Positions 30,988-40,902 are shown, counted from the stretch's first letter. The stretch is DNA of 64,000 nt from JBNKVT01 sp050299335 (GCA_050299335.1 JBNKVT010000030.1:75666-139665), one strand, 5' to 3'. The notes: generated from the sequence alone by a model not told the origin. Numbers and translations: made by a program.

Positions 30988-32364
30988 TCAGGCGCTCAGG
31001 GCTGCCAGCACCCGCGCCCAGGAACGGATGCCCTTGTGGAAGCTGGTGAGATTGTATTTCTCGTTCGGGGAATGGATGTTGTCGCTTTCCAGCCCGTAGC
31101 CGATGAGCACGCTGTCCATGCCGAGATAGGTCCGGAAATGGCCGACAATGGGGATCGAGCCGCCGCAGCCGATGAAGACGGCCTGCTTGTTCCACTCCTC
31201 AGTCAGCGCGTCCCGGGCGCGGGTGAAGGCGGGGGCGTCGATGGGCATGTTGGTCGCACCCGAAGCGTCCTTGGAGTTGAAGGTGACGGTGCAGTCGGGT
31301 GGCAGGCTGTCGCGGATATACTGGCGGAAGGTCTCGGCGATCTTGGGGGCGTCCTGGTCGCCGACGAGGCGGAAGCTGACCTTGGCGGAGGCTTTGGACG
31401 GCAGGACGGTCTTGAAGCCGGCTCCGGTATAGCCGCCCCAGATACCGTTGATATCGCAGCTGGGGCGGGCCCAGATCTGTTCGAGCGCCGAATAGCCTTC
31501 TTCGCCTGCCGGGGTGTTGAGATCGACCTCGCCGAGGAATTTCTTCGCGTCGAAGCCGAGGGCGTCCCATTGGGCTTTCACTTCCGAAGGGATATCGGGG
31601 ACGCCGTCATAGAAGCCGGGCAGCGTGATCCGCCCTGTCTCGTCATGGAGACCCGCAAGGATCCGCGTCAGCACCCGGATCGGGTTGATCGCAGGGCCGC
31701 CATACATGCCGGAATGGAGGTCGCGGTCGGCTGCGGTGATGGTGATCTCCTCGGCGACCATGCCGCGGAGCATGGTCGTGATCGCCGGGGTCTCGGCGTT
31801 GAACATGCCGGTATCGCAGACCAGCGCCATGTCGCATTTCAGTTCGTCGGCATTCTCCTTCAGGAACGGGATCAGCGAGGGCGAGCCCGATTCCTCCTCG
31901 CCTTCGAACAGAATGGTGATGCGGCAGGGGAGCGTGCCTGTCTCGGCCCTCCAGGCCCGGCAGGCCTCGACGAAGGTCATCATCTGTCCCTTGTCGTCCG
32001 ACGCCCCCCGGGCGCGGATGACCTTGCCTTCGGGTGTGTCCTCGAGCGCCGGATCGAAAGGCGGGCGAGACCAGAGGTCGAGCGGATCGACGGGCTGGAC
32101 GTCGTAATGGGCGTAAAACAGCAGATGCGGACCATCGCCTCCGGAATGGGCGACCACCATCGGATGGCCCGTCGTGTCGCGCCGCGCGGCCTCGAAACCA
32201 ATCTCCGACAGCGACGCCACCAGCCAGTCGGCGGCCTCGCGGCATTGCACCTTGTAGGCCGGATCGGTGGAAATGCTCTCGATCCGCAAGAGATCGAACA
32301 GGCGTCCGACCGAAGCATCGAGCCCGGTATCGACGGCGGCGAGGACATTTTCGAGATCGGACAT
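30988..32364 (-). CDS. M20 family dipeptidase/hydrolase
   Basis: A 458-residue zinc peptidase: HYDVQP (about 79-84), RGASDDKGQMM (bridging Asp), EGEEESGSPSL (catalytic and metal Glu), LVCDTGMF, RDLHSGMYGG and the final ligand region SDNIHSPNE. The dimerisation domain is inserted at about 200-320. Length and the ALEDTPEGKVIRARGASD style match the M20A dipeptidase/carnosinase-like branch. Cytosolic; likely degrades dipeptides. ATG 32364 (MSDLENVL). Confidence 0.92.
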   Translation of the reverse strand: MSDLENVLAAVDTGLDASVGRLFDLLRIESISTDPAYKVQCREAADWLVASLSEIGFEAARRDTTGHPMVVAHSGGDGPHLLFYAHYDVQPVDPLDLWSRPPFDPALEDTPEGKVIRARGASDDKGQMMTFVEACRAWRAETGTLPCRITILFEGEEESGSPSLIPFLKENADELKCDMALVCDTGMFNAETPAITTMLRGMVAEEITITAADRDLHSGMYGGPAINPIRVLTRILAGLHDETGRITLPGFYDGVPDIPSEVKAQWDALGFDAKKFLGEVDLNTPAGEEGYSALEQIWARPSCDINGIWGGYTGAGFKTVLPSKASAKVSFRLVGDQDAPKIAETFRQYIRDSLPPDCTVTFNSKDASGATNMPIDAPAFTRARDALTEEWNKQAVFIGCGGSIPIVGHFRTYLGMDSVLIGYGLESDNIHSPNEKYNLTSFHKGIRSWARVLAALSA

Positions 32365-32558
32365 GGGCTTGGCTCCTGAAGCGGGGATTGGGCGCCAGCC
32401 TAGCAAGCTTCGGGGCGGTGTCCATATGGCGGGAACGGCTGTGCACGATCCGGGGCGTTTCGGGACAACCGGCACGCAGCGCGCCCGAATGGAAACGGGG
32501 CCCGGCATTGCCGGACCCCGCGCTGTCTTTTCGAAACGGTCGGACGGAGGTGTCCGGA

Positions 32559-32768
32559 TCAGTCCGCCAGCTGCAGATTGGTTGCCGATTCGCGGCCGTC
32601 GCGGCCGGCTTCGAGGTCGAAGGTGACCTTCTGGCCGTCATTGAGGCCGGACAGACCGGCGCGCTCGACAGCAGAGATGTGGACGAAAACGTCCTTGGAA
32701 CCGCCTTCGGGCTCGATGAAGCCGAAACCTTTGGTGGGGTTGAACCATTTCACGGTGCCGTTGGCCAT
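32559..32768 (-). CDS. Cold shock protein (CspA family)
   Basis: A 69-residue single-domain CSD protein with RNP1 KGFGFI and RNP2 DVFVHIS, starting MANGTVKWFNPTKG. It binds single-stranded RNA/DNA and acts as an RNA chaperone. It has a long upstream gap (32769-33008, 240 bases), which could encode a structured leader as in other csp genes; no specific element recognised there. Confidence 0.95.
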   Translation of the reverse strand: MANGTVKWFNPTKGFGFIEPEGGSKDVFVHISAVERAGLSGLNDGQKVTFDLEAGRDGRESATNLQLAD

Positions 32769-33008
32769 CGTGATGTCTCCTTAGATAGTTGCCGCCCGCA
32801 GTATGCGACGGCCCGGCTTAGTCTGGACGATCGATAGACTGAGGCCGGTTAGGGAGACAGTGGGTCGAAAGTAGAGCGTAGCCCGCCCCCTATGCGACAA
32901 ATTTGCCGGTTTGGCAAGAGCCCTGTCGCAGCGCGCGGCGAATAATTGCCTGAAAACGCGCCTGAAACTTGCAACCGTTCGCAAACCGTCGCGCCGGGAC
33001 CGGGACAG

Positions 33009-33422
33009 TCAGTTCCCGGAATCGGGTGCGTCCGGCGCCACGAAGTCCAGCGCCACACCATTCATGCAGTATCTGAGACCCGTCGGTTCGGGGCCGTCGG
33101 GGAACACATGGCCCAGATGCGCCTCACAGGCCGCGCAGCGGATCTCGGTCCGGGTCATGAACCAGGAGCGGTCCTTGTGCTCTTCGACCGCCCCGGGGGC
33201 AATCGGGGCAGAGAAACTCGGCCATCCGGTGCCGCTGTCGAATTTGGCACCGGACGCGAACAATGGTGCCCCGCAGCACACGCAGGCAAAGGTTCCCGGC
33301 CCCTTGGGGAAATTGTCATGGGTGAAGGGCCGCTCGGTCCCGTGCTTACGGGTCACCTTGTAGGCGAGATCCGAGAGCTGCGCTTTCCATTCCGCATCCG
33401 ACTTGACGATTTTCTCCGTCAC
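33009..33422 (-). CDS. msrB: Peptide-methionine (R)-S-oxide reductase
   Basis: A 137-residue MsrB that repairs methionine-R-sulfoxide. Structural zinc ligands Cys47, Cys50, Cys96 and Cys99 (CVCCG, CAACEAHLGH) and catalytic Cys119 (LRYCMNGVALDF) are present, with FDSGTGWPSF. No msrA fusion. Cytosolic, single gene, with its own ribosome site after the divergent gap to olsB. Confidence 0.95.
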   Translation of the reverse strand: MTEKIVKSDAEWKAQLSDLAYKVTRKHGTERPFTHDNFPKGPGTFACVCCGAPLFASGAKFDSGTGWPSFSAPIAPGAVEEHKDRSWFMTRTEIRCAACEAHLGHVFPDGPEPTGLRYCMNGVALDFVAPDAPDSGN

Positions 33423-33541
33423 TTAACCCTCCGCCTCTTGCAGCCCCGCCGCCGGGTGCCGATCTTGTTAACATCTGGTCATTTTCCCGACACGTTCCGG
33501 GATTAGTTGAGCGACTTAATCATGATGGAGTGCCTCTGGGA

Positions 33542-34270
33542 ATGCCCGATCAGCCACTCGTGAAGTACCGTGTCCGCCTTGCCCGGACGGACGAGGACCT
33601 CACCCGCGCCCAGCGCCTGCGCTTCCGCAGTTTCCGGGGCGAGGGAGAAGGCCTCGATTCCGACGATTTCGACCCCTTGTGCGATCATTTCCTGGTCGAG
33701 GATGCCGCAGGCGATCTCGTCTGCTGCTTTCGCATCCTACCGCTGCGAAACGGAAGCGAGATCGGCAGATCCTATTCGGCTCGCTACTACAATCTCTCCT
33801 CGCTGGCGGATTTCGAAGGCCCCATGGTCGAGATGGGCCGCTTCTGCATCGACCCTGCCCGGAGCGACCCGGATATCCTACGCCGCGCATGGGCCGCGAT
33901 GACCCGCTATGTCGACGACAACGGCGTTCAGATGCTCTTCGGTTGCTCCAGCTTCAAGGGCACCGAGGCGGAGGCCTATTTCGACGCTTTCGCGCTGTTG
34001 AAGGACAGGCACCTGGCCCCGAAACGCTGGCTGCCGCGCGTCAAGGCCCCCTCGGTCTTCCGCTACGCCGCGCGCCTGAAGATGCGCAAGCCCAACCTCA
34101 AGGCGGCGATGCAGGGCATGCCGCCGCTGCTCAGAACCTATCTCTTCATGGGCGGCTGGGTCTCCGACCACGCCGTGGTCGACCGCGACCTCGGCACGCT
34201 CCATGTCTTCACCGGCCTCGAGATCGGCCGCGTCCCCGCCACCCGCGCCCGCCTCCTGCGCGCCTGCTGA
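33542..34270 (+). CDS. olsB: L-ornithine N-acyltransferase (OlsB-like)
   Basis: About 242 residues, GNAT-related hemolysin/OlsB family: ARTDEDLTRAQRLRFRSF, DSDDFDPLCDHFLVED, VEMGRFCIDPARSDPDILRRAWAAMTRYVDDNGVQMLFGCSSF. OlsB adds a 3-hydroxyacyl group from ACP to ornithine, the first step of ornithine lipid synthesis. ATG 33542 has GGAG 11 bases upstream; GTG 33530 is an alternative. The usual partner olsA is absent; the gene is followed by hairpins and a repeat. Confidence 0.85.
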   Translation: MPDQPLVKYRVRLARTDEDLTRAQRLRFRSFRGEGEGLDSDDFDPLCDHFLVEDAAGDLVCCFRILPLRNGSEIGRSYSARYYNLSSLADFEGPMVEMGRFCIDPARSDPDILRRAWAAMTRYVDDNGVQMLFGCSSFKGTEAEAYFDAFALLKDRHLAPKRWLPRVKAPSVFRYAARLKMRKPNLKAAMQGMPPLLRTYLFMGGWVSDHAVVDRDLGTLHVFTGLEIGRVPATRARLLRAC

Positions 34271-34297
34271 ACGCCTCGGCACGCCTAAAGCAAAACC

Positions 34298-34397
34298 GGA
34301 TCAGATTGAACCAATCTGATCCCAGGACTTTGCTCAAGCCTACGTCTCTGGACCAAAATTCTCTTTCAGACTGCGACAGTCTGAAAAGATTTTGGTC
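34298..34397. repeat. Two-hairpin intergenic element
   Basis: Hairpin 1: GGATCAGATTG-AAC-CAATCTGATCC (34298-34322), perfect. Hairpin 2: outer arms GACCAAAAT/ATTTTGGTC (34351-34359, 34389-34397) around inner arms TTTCAGACTG/CAGTCTGAAA (34364-34373, 34377-34386) with loop CGA. It starts about 28 bases after the olsB stop. Too ordered for a simple terminator; may be a small non-autonomous palindromic element or structured RNA. Confidence 0.75.
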
Positions 34398-34440
34398 TAG
34401 GGCCACCGCAAAGACCGGCCCCATTCCTTCTCCTTCTTGA

Positions 34441-34563
34441 AAATACTCCGGGGGGTCGCCATTGGGAACGCCATCGGTCCGAGTGACCAATGGCGACGGG
34501 GGCGTTCGTCGGGAAAACGCTCCACCGGAGCGTGTTCTGATCCTCCTCACCCCCCGCGGATCG
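34441..34563. repeat. 123-bp intergenic repeat, copy B (inverted)
   Basis: Reverse complement of 30847-30969 with two substitutions by eye. It contains CGCTCCACCGGAGCG and lies between olsB (plus) and pyrE (minus), ending 30 bases before the pyrE stop. As with copy A, the genes on both sides converge on it. Confidence 0.85.
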
Positions 34564-34592
34564 CCCCGCGCAAGCGGGGCGAAACACCTGCC

Positions 34593-35273
34593 TCAAGTCG
34601 CGACGACCCCACCCTTCGACGCCGACCAGCCCAGAGGATCGCCCAGAAACGCCTCAACCTCCTTCAGGGTCGCCGTGTCGAAATGGTTCCCCGCCCGCGC
34701 CTCGGCAAAGACATCGTGCCAGGTGGCGAGATAGTGCAGCTCTACCCCATGCTTCGCCAGCCGCTGGATCGTCTCGGGGATAATCCCGTAATAGAAAATC
34801 ACGCTCGTATGCCCGCAGCTCGCCCCGGTCTCGCGGATCGCATCGACGAAACTCAGCTTCGAGCCGCCATCCGTCGTCAGGTCCTCCACCAGCAGCACCC
34901 GGTCGCCCTCACGCATCTCGCCCTCGATCCGCGCATTCCGCCCGTAGCCCTTGGGCTTTTTCCGCACATAGGACATCGGCAGCCCCATGCGTTCGGCCAT
35001 GAGTGCGGCAAAGGGGATTCCCGCCGTCTCGCCGCCGGCCACATTGTCGAAGGCCTCGAACCCCGCACTCCTCAGCACATTCGCCACCGAGAAATCCATC
35101 AGCGCCGAGCGGATGCGCGGATAAGAGATCAGCTTCCGGCAGTCGATGTAGCTTGGCGAGATCAGGCCCGAGGCGAACGTGTAGGGCTCTTCGGGGCGGA
35201 AATGCACCGCCTTGATTTCCAGAAGCATCCGCGCGGTCAGCCGCGCCATCTCGGCCTTGTCGATAAAGCTCAT
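34593..35273 (-). CDS. pyrE: Orotate phosphoribosyltransferase
   Basis: A 226-residue enzyme that makes orotidine 5'-phosphate from orotate and PRPP in pyrimidine synthesis. Seen: SGLISPSYIDCRKLISYPRIR, ETAGIPFAALMAERMGLPMSYVRKKPKGYG, and the PRPP loop DRVLLVEDLTTDGGSKLSFVDAIRETGA. It lies 1 base from pyrC, forming a pyrC-pyrE unit. Cytosolic. Confidence 0.95.
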   Translation of the reverse strand: MSFIDKAEMARLTARMLLEIKAVHFRPEEPYTFASGLISPSYIDCRKLISYPRIRSALMDFSVANVLRSAGFEAFDNVAGGETAGIPFAALMAERMGLPMSYVRKKPKGYGRNARIEGEMREGDRVLLVEDLTTDGGSKLSFVDAIRETGASCGHTSVIFYYGIIPETIQRLAKHGVELHYLATWHDVFAEARAGNHFDTATLKEVEAFLGDPLGWSASKGGVVAT

Positions 35274-35274
35274 C

Positions 35275-36318
35275 TCAGTCCTTTCGTACCTGCCAATGCA
35301 GCGGGAAACCGGGGTCGAACACCGTCACCGGCCCGGCATCCGTGTCGATCTTTTCGGGGTAAGCGACCGGTTCCGCCGACCGGTCGAGGGTGATGGTCGC
35401 CTCATTCGCCTCCAGCCCGTAAAACGCCGGGCCATGGAGCGAGGCAAACCCTTCCAGCTTGTCGAGCGCGCCTTCCTCCTCGAAGACATGCGCGAGGCAG
35501 GCCATCGTCACCGGGGCCGAGAACACGCCCGCGCAGCCGCACGCACTTTCCTTGGCCGGATCGGCATGGGGGGCGCTGTCGGTGCCGAGGAAGAACCGCG
35601 GATTACCCGAGGTTGCGGCGTCCCTCAGCGCCAGCCGGTGCAGTTCCCGCTTGGCGACCGGCAGGCAGTAGTAATGCGGCCGGATACCGCCGGCGAGGAT
35701 GTGGTTCCGGTTCAGGATCAGGTGATGGGTGGTGATGGTGGCGGCGATGTTTTCCGAGCCACGCACATAGGCCACGGCGTCGCGGGTGGTCACATGCTCC
35801 ATGATGACCCTGAGTTCCGGCACCCTCCGCCGGATCGGATCGAGCACCCGGTCGATGAACACCGCCTCGCGGTCGAAGATATCCACCGCCGGGTCGGTGA
35901 CCTCGCCATGGACGCAAAGCGGCACCCCTGCCAGGGCCATCTTTTCCAGCACCTGCATGACCTTCCGGAAGTCCCGCACACCGGAATCCGAGTTGGTCGT
36001 CGCCCCGGCCGGATAAAGCTTCACCGCCCGGATCAGCCCCGACCGGTAGGCCGAAACCACATCCGCCGCATCGGTCTTTTCCGTTAGGTAAAGCGTCATC
36101 AGCGGCTCGAAATCCGCCCCTTTGGGCAGGACAGCGAGAATGCGTCGCCGGTAGGCTTCAGCATCGGCCGCCGTCACCACCGGCGGGACCAGGTTCGGCA
36201 TGATGATGGCGCGGGCGAAATGCGCCGCCGATTGCGGCAGCACGCCTACCAGCATCGCCCCGTCGCGCAAGTGCAGGTGCCAGTCGTCGGGACGGCGGAT
36301 GGTCAGGCTGTTCGTCAT
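35275..36318 (-). CDS. pyrC: Dihydroorotase (class II, PyrC type)
   Basis: A 347-residue zinc amidohydrolase that closes carbamoyl-aspartate to dihydroorotate. Seen: RRPDDWHLHLRDGAML (HxH zinc ligands, about 15-17), MPNLVPPVVT, KLYPAGATTNSDSGV (the carbamylated lysine), CVHGEV, MEHVTTRDAV and FLGTDSAPHADPAKESACGCAGVF. First gene of the pyrC-pyrE pair. Confidence 0.96.
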   Translation of the reverse strand: MTNSLTIRRPDDWHLHLRDGAMLVGVLPQSAAHFARAIIMPNLVPPVVTAADAEAYRRRILAVLPKGADFEPLMTLYLTEKTDAADVVSAYRSGLIRAVKLYPAGATTNSDSGVRDFRKVMQVLEKMALAGVPLCVHGEVTDPAVDIFDREAVFIDRVLDPIRRRVPELRVIMEHVTTRDAVAYVRGSENIAATITTHHLILNRNHILAGGIRPHYYCLPVAKRELHRLALRDAATSGNPRFFLGTDSAPHADPAKESACGCAGVFSAPVTMACLAHVFEEEGALDKLEGFASLHGPAFYGLEANEATITLDRSAEPVAYPEKIDTDAGPVTVFDPGFPLHWQVRKD

Positions 36319-36420
36319 GTCTTCCTCGCTCGTCCCCGCGATAGACTGAAAGCCCCTCCAAGCGCAAGTCGAAGGCCCCCCTCCTCATAGGTGCGCCCGG
36401 TCACGCCGCAGGGGCCAGTT

Positions 36421-36443
36421 CCCCTCTCCCTCTGGGAGAGGGG
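36421..36443. repeat. Solo copy of the DUF559-flanking palindrome
   Basis: CCCCTCTCCC-TCT-GGGAGAGGGG inside CAGTT...TTAGGGGAGAGGGGCGG, the same extended unit as at 7132-7154 and 7542-7564. Here it stands alone in the 269-base gap upstream of glyQ, with no nuclease gene. The rest of that gap shows no feature I can support. Confidence 0.85.
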
Positions 36444-36587
36444 TTAGGGGAGAGGGGCGGCACTGAGCCAGACCCTCCCTATTCCGAACAAGGCCACCCC
36501 GGACCCTCACAATCCAGAGGCACCACCCGATTGACCCGATCCGGCCCATTGCCTAAGAGACCGCAGAACCACCCGGGACCGCGCCAA

Positions 36588-37508
<921 letters not shown>

Positions 37509-37597
37509 CTGTAACCGAATCAACAAAATAATAAGGTGGGTTCAAAACCGCCTGCCATTCGGATCATGGTCCTGCCAGACAAGCGAGGAGCCCTTCC

Positions 37598-37951
37598 ATG
37601 ATCCGATCCGCCACCCCCGTCCTGCGCACCGCCGACTACCCGGCAGCCCACGACTTCTACACCGAGAAACTCGGTTTCGACTGTCTCGAGGAAGGCGGTG
37701 AACCCGCACGTTTCGGCATCTTCCGTCGCGACAACGCCGTGATCTACATCAACGGCCACCATGGTGGCGACGCCGCCTACCACCACTGGCGCGCCTATTT
37801 CCACGTCACCGATCTGGACGCCCTGGCCGAGGAATTCCACACCCTCGCCGTCCCCCTCACCCGCGAGATCACCCCCACCGTCTACGAAATGCGCGAATTC
37901 GAAATCGCCGACCCCGATGGCAACATTCTCTGCTTCGGTGCCGATCCCTGA
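37598..37951 (+). CDS. VOC/glyoxalase family protein (bleomycin-resistance-like)
   Basis: A 117-residue VOC fold: MIRSATPVLRTADYPAAHDFYTEKLGFDCLEEGG, FRRDNAVIYINGHH, HVTDLDALAEEFH and the ending EFEIADPDGNILCFGADP. The two beta-alpha-beta halves and the R-x-x-x-F/E-x-x-D-P-D-G-N-x-L signature are clear. A binding or isomerase/dioxygenase role cannot be set. It splits glyQ from glyS. Confidence 0.88.
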   Translation: MIRSATPVLRTADYPAAHDFYTEKLGFDCLEEGGEPARFGIFRRDNAVIYINGHHGGDAAYHHWRAYFHVTDLDALAEEFHTLAVPLTREITPTVYEMREFEIADPDGNILCFGADP

Positions 37952-38087
37952 GCACGGTCTTGCCATCCGCCCCCCGCAGACGCTAGTCCGGGTCCCGACA
38001 GCAAGAACCACGGTCGGGACACATGATCTACCCCACTGCACCGATCCAGAGAACCGGCGGCCATGTCACCGCCTTCGGAGACCGGAC

Positions 38088-38552
38088 ATGAGCGGCAAGA
38101 CCCTCGGCCTCGGCATCATCCTTTTCGCCATCTTTTTCGCCCTCGCCCTCATCTATACCCAGTTCTTCGCCTTCTATGAACGGGTCTCGGGCGTCCGCGA
38201 GATCACAGTCGCGGGGCAGGCCGTCCCGGTCCACGAATATGACGGCATCGACGCGACCTCCTCGGGCCTGAAGCTCCGCGCCTGTTTCCGCCTTGGCCGC
38301 GACGAACGCGACGATCTCGACCCGGTCTCGCTGATGGCCCTGCCCAAGCCCCAGGCGCCAACCCCGCTCAACCCGCCCTTCTGGTTCGACTGTTTCGACG
38401 CCGCCGAACTGACCGAAGACCTCGCCCAGGGCCGCGCCTTCGCCGTTCTGGCCGAAGAAAACGAATTCGACGGCATCGACCGCATTGTGGCCTTTTATCC
38501 CAGCGGTCGGGGGTATATGTGGCGGCAGTTGAACGCGAAATTTCAGGACTGA
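38088..38552 (+). CDS. DUF6446-like single-span membrane protein between glyQ and glyS
   Basis: A 154-residue protein with one N-terminal membrane anchor (LGLGIILFAIFFALALIYTQFF, about 6-27) and a periplasmic domain (VPVHEYDGIDATSSGLKLRACFR, PPFWFDCFDAAELTEDL, VAFYPSGRGYMWRQLN). Its position before glyS recurs in Rhodobacteraceae, and the family is DUF6446 as far as I recall. It ends 3 bases before glyS, so is cotranscribed. Function unknown. Confidence 0.7.
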   Translation: MSGKTLGLGIILFAIFFALALIYTQFFAFYERVSGVREITVAGQAVPVHEYDGIDATSSGLKLRACFRLGRDERDDLDPVSLMALPKPQAPTPLNPPFWFDCFDAAELTEDLAQGRAFAVLAEENEFDGIDRIVAFYPSGRGYMWRQLNAKFQD

Positions 38553-38555
38553 GCG

Positions 38556-40808
38556 ATGGACCTTTTGCTGGAGCTGTTCTCCGGAGAAATCCCCGCGCGC
38601 ATGCAGACCCGCGCCGCCGGGGACCTGAAGAAGCTGGTCACGGACGGTCTGGTCGAGGCCGGTCTGACCTATGAGAGTGCGGGCGCCTTTTCGACGCCGC
38701 GTCGGCTCACCCTCTCCATCGAGGGCCTGACCCCGGACTCCCCCGCCCTGCGCGAGGAACGCAAGGGCCCGCGCACCGATGCGCCGGAAAAGGCCCTCGA
38801 AGGCTTCCTGCGGTCGGTCGGCCTGACCAGGGACCAGCTTGAGGTGCGCGACGACAAGAAGGGCCAGGTCTATTTCGCCTCCATCGTGAAGGTGGGCCGC
38901 AAGGCCGAGGACATCGCCGCCGAGGTGATCCCGGGCGTCATCCGCAATTTCCCCTGGCCGAAATCCATGCGCTGGGGCGATGGGTCCTTGCGCTGGGTCC
39001 GCCCCTTGCATTCCATTCTCTGCCTCGCCAGTGACGAGGCCGGCCCCCGCGTGATCCCCTTCGACATCGACGGCATCGCCTCGGCCAACAGCACGCAAGG
39101 CCACCGCTTCATGGCCCCCGCCGCCTTCACAGTCTCCGACTTCGAGGATTACGCGCAGAAACTCCGCCGCGCCTTCGTCGTCCTCTCCGCCGAGGACCGC
39201 GCCGAACACATAAGCCACGACGCCGAACAGCTGGCCTTCGCCCAAGGCCTGGAGCTGGTCGAGGACAAGGGCCTGCTGGCCGAGGTCTCGGGCCTTGTCG
39301 AATGGCCCGTCGTCCTGATGGGCGATATCGGCGCGGATTTCCTCGATCTGCCCCCGGAGGTCCTGCAAACCTCGATGCGCGAGCACCAGAAATTCTTTTC
39401 GGTGCGGAACCCCAAATCGGGCCGCATCGAGAAATACATCACCGTCGCCAACCGCGAGACCGCCGACAACGGCGCGACCATCCTCGCCGGCAACGGCAAA
39501 GTCCTCGCCGCCCGCCTGTCGGACGCGAAATTCTTCTGGGAAAACGACCTCAGGACGGTGAAAACCGTCGGCCTCGAGGGCATGGCCAAACCGCTCGAGA
39601 ACGTCACCTTCCACAACAAACTCGGGACGCAAGCCGAACGCATCACCCGCATCGCCGCGCTGGCCCGCGAAATCGCCCCCCTGGTCGGTGCCAAACCCGA
39701 CCTCGCCGCCGAGGCCGCCCGCGTCGCCAAAGCCGACCTCGCCTCGGAAATGGTCTACGAATTCCCAGAACTGCAAGGCATCATGGGCCGCTATTACGCC
39801 GAGGCCGCCGGCCTGCCCCCCGAAGTCGCCAACGCCTGCGAACTCCACTGGAAACCCCTCGGCCCCTCCGACGAGGTCCCCACCGAGCCGGTCTCGGTCA
39901 CCGTGGCGCTGGCCGACAAGATCGATCTTTTGACAGGGTTCTGGGCGATTGACGAAAAGCCTACTGGGTCGAAAGACCCGTTTGCGCTGCGACGGGCGGC
40001 TCTTGGAGAAATTCGCATAACTCAAATCAATGATATCGCGCTTTCAGTTATCCAAATTGTTCTCAGCTCCTATCGACTTCATATGGAGCGCTTCATTTTT
40101 CAAGGCGATCTGTCTGCAACAAATGGAAAAGAAAGCGCTAAGGTTGAAAATTTCGCCGATATAGAAGGGAAATTTGCTGGCTGGGAGCTTAGAGCAACTC
40201 GCAAGGACATTTTCGCTGAGAATGACATGTTCGAACTGGATGATGTTTTCACATTTAAGATCGAACGACCGGAGTTAGTTTCTTCCGACCTCCTCTCCTT
40301 CTTCGCCGACCGCCTGAAAGTCCACCTCCGCGACGAGGGCATCCGGCATGACATTATCGACGCCTGCTTCCAGCTCGGCGGCCAGGACGACCTCGTGCTG
40401 CTGGTCAACCGCGTCAAGGCATTGCAGGCCTTCCTCACCACCGAGGACGGCGCCAACCTGCTGACCGGCTACAAGCGCGCCAACAACATTCTTCAGGCGG
40501 AGGAAAAGAAGGACGGCGTCGAATACTCCCTCGACCCCCAGCCCCGCCTCGCCGAACAGGACGAGGAAAAGGCACTTTTCACCGCCCTCGATCAGGCCGA
40601 AGCCGCCATCGCCCCGGCGCTGGCCGCAGAAGACTTCGAAGCCGCCATGACTGCCATGGCCGCCCTTCGCGCCCCCATCGACGCCTTCTTCGACCACGTC
40701 ACGGTCAACGCCGACAGTGACATGGTCCGCCGCAACCGCCTGTGCCTCCTGAATCGTATCCGCACGGTCATGAACCAGGTCGCGATCTTCTCAGCCGTAG
40801 AAGGCTGA
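38556..40808 (+). CDS. glyS: Glycyl-tRNA synthetase beta subunit with AT-rich internal insert
   Basis: A 750-residue tRNA-binding subunit, longer than the about 690 residues usual in bacteria. Seen: DLLLELFSGEIPARMQ at the N-terminus, PKSMRWGDGSLRWVRPLHSI, QTSMREHQKFFSVRN, FFWENDLRT, and near the end LCLLNRIRTVMNQVAIFSAVEG. The segment encoded by about 39995-40290 (after DPFALRRAALGEIRI, before DLLSFFADRLKVHL) is strikingly AT-rich, with codons such as ATA, TTA and AGA absent from the rest, and is about 50 residues longer than E. coli GlyS at this point. The frame is open throughout, so the protein is probably functional. Confidence 0.95.
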   Translation: MDLLLELFSGEIPARMQTRAAGDLKKLVTDGLVEAGLTYESAGAFSTPRRLTLSIEGLTPDSPALREERKGPRTDAPEKALEGFLRSVGLTRDQLEVRDDKKGQVYFASIVKVGRKAEDIAAEVIPGVIRNFPWPKSMRWGDGSLRWVRPLHSILCLASDEAGPRVIPFDIDGIASANSTQGHRFMAPAAFTVSDFEDYAQKLRRAFVVLSAEDRAEHISHDAEQLAFAQGLELVEDKGLLAEVSGLVEWPVVLMGDIGADFLDLPPEVLQTSMREHQKFFSVRNPKSGRIEKYITVANRETADNGATILAGNGKVLAARLSDAKFFWENDLRTVKTVGLEGMAKPLENVTFHNKLGTQAERITRIAALAREIAPLVGAKPDLAAEAARVAKADLASEMVYEFPELQGIMGRYYAEAAGLPPEVANACELHWKPLGPSDEVPTEPVSVTVALADKIDLLTGFWAIDEKPTGSKDPFALRRAALGEIRITQINDIALSVIQIVLSSYRLHMERFIFQGDLSATNGKESAKVENFADIEGKFAGWELRATRKDIFAENDMFELDDVFTFKIERPELVSSDLLSFFADRLKVHLRDEGIRHDIIDACFQLGGQDDLVLLVNRVKALQAFLTTEDGANLLTGYKRANNILQAEEKKDGVEYSLDPQPRLAEQDEEKALFTALDQAEAAIAPALAAEDFEAAMTAMAALRAPIDAFFDHVTVNADSDMVRRNRLCLLNRIRTVMNQVAIFSAVEG

Positions 40809-40845
40809 CCCCCAACCTCCTTTTTCCAAATACTCCAGGGGGGTG

Positions 40846-40866
40846 CGGGGGGACAGCGTCCCCCCG
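40846..40866. terminator. Bidirectional terminator-like hairpin
   Basis: CGGGGGGAC-AGC-GTCCCCCCG, a perfect 9-bp stem with 3-base loop between convergent glyS and bamE. Just before it is TTTTTCCAAATACTCC, the same kind of sequence that ends the 123-bp repeats, so the three convergent gaps share part of their layout. Confidence 0.65.
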
Positions 40867-40902
40867 CGTGTCGTCCCGCGCCAGCGGGGCGAAATACCTC
40901 GG

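Noticed and set aside
7132..36443. The three hairpin repeats as part of a CRISPR array
   Set aside because: Copies are far apart, differ in arm sequence, and there are no regular spacers or cas genes.
38028..40025. Long minus-strand open frame (665 codons) opposite glyS
   Set aside because: It mirrors glyS; the product is Gly/Asp-rich without domains, and glyS is certain.
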